The notes beneath the pieces were generated by a model, which was not told the origin of the DNA, did no database searches, and was given only the letters and a program-made list of their open reading frames with translations. Below, piece after piece: positions 57,177-62,375 of a stretch of 62,375 bases of DNA (the stretch's first letter is position 1; each line of letters opens with the position of its first letter). This DNA is from Bryobacterales bacterium. Its GTDB lineage: Bacteria > Acidobacteriota > Terriglobia > Bryobacterales > Bryobacteraceae. The stretch lies in assembly GCA_947446025.1 (NCBI GenBank), contig CANFEY010000023.1, positions 1 through 62,375 of the forward strand. The letters are read 5' to 3'. A program made the position numbers and the translations under genes.

Positions 57177-57226
57177 TCCGTACCTCTTATCGTCCGCACG
57201 GCGGGCGGCATGAGGTAGGATTCAAC

Positions 57227-58066
57227 CTATTCGAGCGTTGCGGGACCGTTGATGTGGCTCACGTCCTGGTTGTTTTCCTGGCAAATGTACTCCATCAACT
57301 CTTCGCCCGGACGCAGCGTTGCCTGGAACGTCACCGTGAAGGGCTTCGAATACGCCCCTGGATCGGTGATGGTGGTCTGCACTGTCAAGTTCCCGTAGTC
57401 CGTACGCTTGTAGCGTTCCACAGTGGTCATCAATTCCGTGTGTGGCGTGCCCATGAAATCGAACCAGAACTTGTCGTTATAGCCTTTGGTTTCGACAATT
57501 AGCGTATTCCCCTCAATGCGGCCAATCGAATAGCCGAACCAGGTCGGGTCAATGTCCTCGTCCTTGGGGAACTTCCGGCCATCCATGAAAATCTGGCGGT
57601 AGGTATGGATGTTGCCCTCAAACAGGAAAAACACGTGCGTAGGCGTCTGCACAATGCGCCACGGATACGGGGCAATGCGCGGCACGCCCGTCGGCAAGCA
57701 ATTCGCCTCGGGATCATCCTGCGACTTGCGCTTCTCCATCAACGCCTTGGCCGCTGGCAACAACGGGAGCGTCTCGCCCGGCGCCAGGCCCTGCTTGATG
57801 TCGCCCACCGGACCGCCGCCGTTCCAGATCCCCGAGAAGTCGGTCTTCCCGTCCGCGGTCTTGGGAATCGGCCCCGCAGGACCGCCCTTGGCTTTGCCCT
57901 TCGCTTTGAGCGTGTCCGCATTCTGGCTACCGCCCGCCGGAGCTGTGGGATCGCCCTTGACAGCCTTGCCCGCCGGAGCCTGCGATTCCGCCGGCGTCTG
58001 CAGCAGCAACAACGCCGCCACCACCACGCCCGCGGGCACGATCAGGTTCAACAGTTTCTTGTTCAT
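57227..58066 (-). CDS. Secreted protein of unknown function, DUF6152 partner
   Basis: This 279-aa protein has a signal peptide (LLNLIVPAGVVVAALLLLQTPAESQ), a Lys/Gly/Ala-rich linker, then DFSGIWNGGG and the conserved block YPWRIVQTPTHVFFLFEG…YRQIFMDGRKFPKDEDIDPTWFGYSIGRIEG…PHTELMTTVERYKR. This family is widespread in Acidobacteria and Proteobacteria but its function is not known. The ATG at 58066 follows the DUF6152 stop by 1 base. Confidence 0.75.
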   Translation of the reverse strand: MNKKLLNLIVPAGVVVAALLLLQTPAESQAPAGKAVKGDPTAPAGGSQNADTLKAKGKAKGGPAGPIPKTADGKTDFSGIWNGGGPVGDIKQGLAPGETLPLLPAAKALMEKRKSQDDPEANCLPTGVPRIAPYPWRIVQTPTHVFFLFEGNIHTYRQIFMDGRKFPKDEDIDPTWFGYSIGRIEGNTLIVETKGYNDKFWFDFMGTPHTELMTTVERYKRTDYGNLTVQTTITDPGAYSKPFTVTFQATLRPGEELMEYICQENNQDVSHINGPATLE

Positions 58067-58067
58067 G

Positions 58068-58466
58068 CTATTTCCCGTCCCCGCCCGAGGATCCCGCAAA
58101 CACGCGCTTGCCGCTGGCCAGCGTCACCGCCCGAGCGTTCGCCATGTTCGCCCCGTCTTTGGCAGCCGACCCTTCCACCGTCACCGCGTCGCCTTCCTTG
58201 AGCGCCGTGCGCGTCCACCCCGACCGCTTCAACACGTTCGGGCTGGCCAGTTCCAGGTTCCAGTTGACCACCTTGCCGTTGGCATCCTTCACGTCGACAT
58301 AAAACCGAGCGTGCGGATTGGTCCATTCGACCTTGGTCACCGTACCCTTCAGCGTCACCGGCTTGTTGGCATCATACTCGGCTGCAAATGAGTGATGTGC
58401 GGCCACGGGGACCAGCGGCACCATCATCCCTGCCGCAGCGGCAAAGATCGCTAACTTCGTTCTCAT
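58068..58466 (-). CDS. DUF6152 family secreted protein
   Basis: This 132-aa secreted protein has a signal peptide ending AAHH. HHSFAAEYDANKPVTLKGTVTKVEWTNPHA matches the DUF6152 family, an OB-like small domain. It precedes the 279-aa gene with near overlap. Role unknown; it is commonly found near TonB receptors and secreted enzymes. Confidence 0.8.
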   Translation of the reverse strand: MRTKLAIFAAAAGMMVPLVPVAAHHSFAAEYDANKPVTLKGTVTKVEWTNPHARFYVDVKDANGKVVNWNLELASPNVLKRSGWTRTALKEGDAVTVEGSAAKDGANMANARAVTLASGKRVFAGSSGGDGK

Positions 58467-58567
58467 CTCAGGAAACCTCCAACAGAATGGCGAGGCACAC
58501 GGCCCCTGGGGAACGAGTCTAGCATGACGCGTTCCCGGCTTAAAGGGGGTAAGATTGGCTCCTACAG

Positions 58568-61500
58568 CTAAAAGCTGAAGCGTGCACCAATCTGGATCTG
58601 CCGGGCAGAGGCATCAAGCGAGGTGAGCTGCCCGAACGTCGTGTTGTTGATGGTGTACGGGCCCGACGCACCGTTGTCGCCAGCGGTGCTAGGCGGCATA
58701 TAGAACGTCGGGTGGTTGAGCGCATTGAAGAAATCAAAGTGCAAATCAACTTTGACGCGCTCGCCGATTTTCACTGCCTTGATCACCGACATATCAAGCG
58801 CCTGATTCCAGGGACCGCTAAACATGCGGCGTTGCAGGTTTCCTACGGTTCCCGCATCCGGGTTATAGAACACCTGTCCAGCAAACGCGTTGGCTCCTGT
58901 CTGTGCCGTGCCTCTGCCATCGCTGTTCAGTAATGTCGGCGATAGGAAGTAAATATTGTCGATCGTCTTGTAGATCCCAGAGGTCAAGGGACGCAATTGG
59001 TCCATCGTCGCGCCCGCCACCGAAGCCGTATTCGTCGCGGTGGAACGAGCCCCGCGATTCAGCGTGCCATAACCCGATAGGATCGAGTAAGGATTGCCCG
59101 ACTGGTAATTCCAGATGCCGGAGACAGACCAATTCCCAACCACGTGATTGACGAGTGAATTGCCGCCCCACTTCTTCCCTGCCCCAAAGGGGAGCTCGTA
59201 GTAGACGTTCGCCTTAAACGATTGCCGGATGTCAGATGGCGTCCGCGCACGCTCCAGGCTGGGATTGGCATTGTCCAGCAACGGTTCGAAGTTGGTTTGC
59301 CCGTCCCCAGTCGTATTGGCAAGCGCTTTTCCGTAGGTGTAACTGAACTGCGATTGCAGTCCATTGCGCGTCCGCTTAGTCGCTTGCAGTTGTAGTGCAT
59401 TGTAGTTGGAGCGGCCATCGTTGGTGACGGTATTCGCGCCCTGAAGATTCGGGTTCGTATAGAAACTCACGGGTCCGTTATTTCGGCCGGTCATGTAGGA
59501 ATCCGCCAGCGAGGCAACTTGACCCGTGCGCAAGAAGTTGACATTGGTTGCGTTCCCCAAATTGCCGCCGGCAACCAAAAGCGGGAATACCGTAAGCGGC
59601 TGGCTCCCCTGGATGGCGGCGTTGTAGGAGCCGTTGTACACTCCCGTAACGGTTTGGGCCAGCAAGCCATTGCTTTGCGCCCGCTTGAAATCCGCCAGGA
59701 AGCCGTTGGCGTTGTACAGGACCTGATTGACGTCGAGCGCGCGAAGCAGGTTGGTGCCTTTGTTGCCGATGTACCGGCCCGAAATTAGGATGCCGTGAAC
59801 ATCATGTTCAACGCTGATGTTCCACTGGTGGATCATCGGTGTAATTAGGTTGGGGTTGGGAAGCCCGGCCGCCGAGGTTGTCGTGATGGCGTAGTTATCC
59901 GCCAGCGTCCGCGGCACCTTATACGTCGGTGCCGCGATTACCGGCGCGTTCGGCAGCGTGGCTGTTTGATTCACGAGGCTATTGGCGAACGACAAGCCAC
60001 TGTTTGTGTTTACGTTGTTGCGAACCGTGGTAATCACGTTGTCATTCACGAACGCAATTGAGTACCCGGCCCGGATCGATGTCTTGCCGGAATGAGAAGG
60101 ATCCCACGCAAAACCAACATTCGGCGCAAAGTTATTCTTGTCCGACTTGTAGAACTTTCGGCCAGAGGAACCCCCGATGAAATCGAGCACAGCGTTGGGG
60201 TTAAGCAAGGTTGCTTTCGCATCGTTGTTCTCCAGCCGCGGCGCTATGAACAGGCCATCTTTTTCATCCAGCGGCGTCCAATATTCGTAGCGCACACCCA
60301 GATTTACGGTCATGTTCCGCCGTACCTTCCAGTTGTCCTGGACATAGAGGGCGTGAGTGTTCTGATTGAATCGCCGGACGCTGGTCGCACCCGGGACAAA
60401 GCCGGAAGTAGCGCTGGTCACGTTGAATGTGGCCGAACCCGAGCTGATGATGCCAGCCAAATTTGCGTACAGGCTGTTAGCGATTGCCAGCGCCGAGGCC
60501 CCTACGCCAGGTAGGTCCGCGGTTGTCAGGCCGGTTGTGTTCGCGGCGCTGATGCCTAGCGTATACGTCGGCACAATGCCCGCGTCGTTGAAAGGCCTGG
60601 CCGTAAGCTTTTGATATTGGTAACCGAAGGAGACTTGATGCTGGCCCTTAATCCACGTCGCGTTGTCCTGGATCGGATAGGAATTCGTATCCCGGCCCTG
60701 CGCCAGGAAGGTGTTCACCGGGTTGGTGAAGATAAGCCCGCCGACTATCGATTTTGGATACGCTGCGCTGACGTCGAAATTCCCGTGTGTGCGGGCAAAT
60801 CCGCCGTGCACTTCATTGGATAACGTCGGGGTAACCGACCAGCGCCACTGTAACGACAGGAGGTGATTCTTCAAGGTGTTCTGTACATTTGGTTGCAACG
60901 TGTAGAACGAAGTCGTAACGTCCGGACGCTGCGTTGGATTGTCGATATAGTTATAGGTGCCCGTAATGGAATGGTTCCTATTCAGGTAGTAATCCGACTT
61001 GTATACGAATTGATTGCGAAACTGATTTGCCACCGCGTTGAAGCGATAACCGGCAGTGTTCAGTCCATCCCCGCCAGGAGCATTTGTTTTGGGCAGCTGT
61101 GAGATCAACGCCGCGACTGTCGGATCAGGAGTGAATCCACGCAGGGCCCGCAGGTCAGCTGTCCTCCTCACTCCACCGGCATCATACGTAAAGATTCCAC
61201 TTCGTGCCGAATCGGTAAGCACTGTCCGCGTCTGGCTCGTCTGATTCTTGTTCCGGTACCACTCATAGTTGGCGTAAAAGAACAACTTATCGTGCAGCAC
61301 CTTATGCGGAGAGATTGCGACCGGGCCGCCAAAAGCCACGCCGGGCTGATTCAGGTCAAGCTTCGGTTTGGCGACGTTGTCGCGGTTGCTGAACCAATCC
61401 TTGGCTGATAAAGCATCATTGCGGTTGTACCAATACGCCGTGCCATGGTAAGCATTCGAGCCGGACTTCGTCCTCATAATGAACTGCGACGCGCCGCCGC

Positions 61501-62173
61501 CGTATTGCGCGGTGGCATTCGCCGTCGTAATCGTGATCTCTTCGATTTGGTCGATGGTCGTACGAAACGGCTGGTAGTCAAGATCGTTCGTTCGGATAAA
61601 GTTATCCTGCACGTTGACCCCATCCAGCGTCACATTGGAAAACGAACTCTTGAGGCCATTCACAACGGTGTTCGCGCCATTGAGGATCACGCCAGGCTGC
61701 GTCGCAAACAGATTAGAGACTTGGCGACCGAGTACCGGCAGATTTTGGATCTGAACACTTGTAATCGTCGTCGAGACTTGGGCGTTCTCGGTCTGGACCC
61801 GTTGTGCACTGGCGACAACCTCCACGATCTCGGATACGGTCTGAACCTTTAGCTCGGTCGCCGGCAGCGCCATTTCATTACCTGCCGAAACCCTCACCTG
61901 ACGGTATATAACCGGGCCAAACCCGCTCGCTTCGACCCCGACATCATAGGTATCCGCCTTCACTGAGCCAAAAACGAAACGCCCCGAAGTATTCGTGGTG
62001 CTTGATAGGATTGGCTCTTTGCCGCCGGCAAGGTAAACCTTGACGGTGGCATTCGGGATACTCGCCTGATTCTGGTCAACCACTGACCCGCTCAGACTTG
62101 CCGTCGCCTGGGCGAACCCGGTGATTGAAGCGGCCGCCAATAAGAAAATTGAAACGACGATTCTTTGTAGCAT
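58568..62173 (-). CDS. TonB-dependent receptor with carboxypeptidase-regulatory domain
   Basis: This 1201-aa outer-membrane protein has a signal peptide ending GFAQ. A CarboxypepD_reg-like domain follows at about 25-110 (ASLSGSVVDQNQASIPNATVKVY…SGRFVFGSVKADTY), then a TonB plug (residues about 125-240) and a large beta-barrel, ending in aromatic (IGARFSF). It belongs to the Oar-like group abundant in Acidobacteria and probably imports complex carbohydrates or peptides. The insertion sequence ends 56 bases upstream of its ATG. The ribosome site is ggaagggg. Confidence 0.88.
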   Translation of the reverse strand: MLQRIVVSIFLLAAASITGFAQATASLSGSVVDQNQASIPNATVKVYLAGGKEPILSSTTNTSGRFVFGSVKADTYDVGVEASGFGPVIYRQVRVSAGNEMALPATELKVQTVSEIVEVVASAQRVQTENAQVSTTITSVQIQNLPVLGRQVSNLFATQPGVILNGANTVVNGLKSSFSNVTLDGVNVQDNFIRTNDLDYQPFRTTIDQIEEITITTANATAQYGGGASQFIMRTKSGSNAYHGTAYWYNRNDALSAKDWFSNRDNVAKPKLDLNQPGVAFGGPVAISPHKVLHDKLFFYANYEWYRNKNQTSQTRTVLTDSARSGIFTYDAGGVRRTADLRALRGFTPDPTVAALISQLPKTNAPGGDGLNTAGYRFNAVANQFRNQFVYKSDYYLNRNHSITGTYNYIDNPTQRPDVTTSFYTLQPNVQNTLKNHLLSLQWRWSVTPTLSNEVHGGFARTHGNFDVSAAYPKSIVGGLIFTNPVNTFLAQGRDTNSYPIQDNATWIKGQHQVSFGYQYQKLTARPFNDAGIVPTYTLGISAANTTGLTTADLPGVGASALAIANSLYANLAGIISSGSATFNVTSATSGFVPGATSVRRFNQNTHALYVQDNWKVRRNMTVNLGVRYEYWTPLDEKDGLFIAPRLENNDAKATLLNPNAVLDFIGGSSGRKFYKSDKNNFAPNVGFAWDPSHSGKTSIRAGYSIAFVNDNVITTVRNNVNTNSGLSFANSLVNQTATLPNAPVIAAPTYKVPRTLADNYAITTTSAAGLPNPNLITPMIHQWNISVEHDVHGILISGRYIGNKGTNLLRALDVNQVLYNANGFLADFKRAQSNGLLAQTVTGVYNGSYNAAIQGSQPLTVFPLLVAGGNLGNATNVNFLRTGQVASLADSYMTGRNNGPVSFYTNPNLQGANTVTNDGRSNYNALQLQATKRTRNGLQSQFSYTYGKALANTTGDGQTNFEPLLDNANPSLERARTPSDIRQSFKANVYYELPFGAGKKWGGNSLVNHVVGNWSVSGIWNYQSGNPYSILSGYGTLNRGARSTATNTASVAGATMDQLRPLTSGIYKTIDNIYFLSPTLLNSDGRGTAQTGANAFAGQVFYNPDAGTVGNLQRRMFSGPWNQALDMSVIKAVKIGERVKVDLHFDFFNALNHPTFYMPPSTAGDNGASGPYTINNTTFGQLTSLDASARQIQIGARFSF

Positions 62174-62228
62174 GTTGTCCCCTTCCTGAACTCACTCAAA
62201 ACACAGCTACATCTTCAAGAAAATTTAA
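62174..62228 (-). promoter_or_regulatory. Short leader of the TonB receptor
   Basis: Only 55 bases separate the IS end from the ATG, with a ggaagggg ribosome site near the start and ttgaag/ttgagt hexamers. A native promoter may have been truncated or replaced by the IS. Confidence 0.35.
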
Positions 62229-62375
62229 CAGTAGTGTCCGGCTATAAGTCTAACAGATTCAGCTGGTTGAAAAATGGGTCTGATTTTTCTCCGGTATGTT
62301 GTAGCTGAAGGGCCTGTAGAATGGGCGTCCGCTCGAAAATGGTGACGCTGACAACCTGTAGGATTTGGTAGAGGC
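62229..62375 (-). mobile_element. IS4-like insertion sequence, right end (partial, second copy)
   Basis: These bases are the reverse complement of 1-145 with one substitution. The terminal inverted repeat is at 62229-62241 and the transposase tail lies at 62242-62375. The copy points toward the TonB receptor, in the same direction, so read-through from the IS could drive it. Confidence 0.75.
62242..62375 (-). CDS. Transposase C-terminus (partial, second copy)
   Basis: It reads 43 residues plus stop, identical to the left copy except for Leu in place of Phe third from the end. The 5' part is outside the window. Confidence 0.7.
   Translation of the reverse strand, partial: LYQILQVVSVTIFERTPILQALQLQHTGEKSDPFFNQLNLLDL

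Overview
The window looks like a 62.4 kb contig from a GC-rich acidobacterium, most likely Bryobacterales/Solibacterales. The taxonomic clues are a secreted protein with the Solibacter-type C-terminal domain (21461-23329), a large TonB-dependent receptor with an N-terminal carboxypeptidase-regulatory domain (58568-62173), a DUF6152 lipoprotein-sized partner gene (58068-58466) and a Ser/Thr kinase fused to a WD40/TolB-like propeller (37553-40075). No phage, plasmid, integrase or CRISPR signal was seen. Both ends stop inside the same IS4-like transposase, in inverted orientation with both transposase C-termini pointing inward. The contig was therefore probably broken at two copies of one insertion sequence.

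Layout. 1-12 kb: IS end, a small operon (51-aa zinc ribbon, DinB-like, DUF433), gamma-glutamyltransferase, hydrolase, tannase/feruloyl-esterase-like protein, quinone oxidoreductase, membrane spermidine-synthase fusion, a CopG/PIN toxin-antitoxin pair, HrpB helicase and DUF72. 12-21 kb: glucuronate-side-chain genes (GH67 alpha-glucuronidase, SDR, glucarate-dehydratase-like enolase), a PQQ dehydrogenase, a CPBP protease, an acyl-CoA dehydrogenase, secG and tRNA-Leu(GAG). 24-37 kb: a type IV pilus/type II secretion-like run (PilC/GspF, a decayed HEPN locus, a GT39-like membrane protein, PilB/GspE, PilM, PilN, PilO, a PilP-like protein, a repeat-rich pseudopilin-like protein), followed by an NtrC/NtrY-like two-component pair. 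37-43 kb: Ser/Thr kinase, GlpX, a BamE-like secreted protein and membrane proteins. 43.5-45.5 kb: PilZ protein, exosortase with an in-frame amber codon, and EpsI. 45.5-50 kb: purQ-purL-purF. 50-57 kb: flagellin locus (ACP plus KASIII-like protein, divergent from fliW-csrA-giant flagellin, then fliD and a FliT-like protein on the other strand). 57-62 kb: DUF6152 pair and the TonB-dependent receptor.

How the parts work together. The most notable unit is the flagellin locus. fliW and csrA overlap and sit directly upstream of an unusually long flagellin (1122 aa). Its leader carries two GGA motifs, one in a perfect hairpin loop and one in the Shine-Dalgarno, which is the expected target of the CsrA-FliW feedback switch. 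The flagellin insert is built from about six modules that resemble the Flagellin-IN repeat also seen in the neighbouring FliD. Divergent from it lie an acyl carrier protein and a FabH-like protein whose catalytic Cys position is Ser, which suggests an acyl-transfer function possibly connected to surface or flagellin modification. The second notable unit is the exosortase-EpsI pair, where a single TAG separates the first transmembrane segment from an otherwise intact catalytic core.
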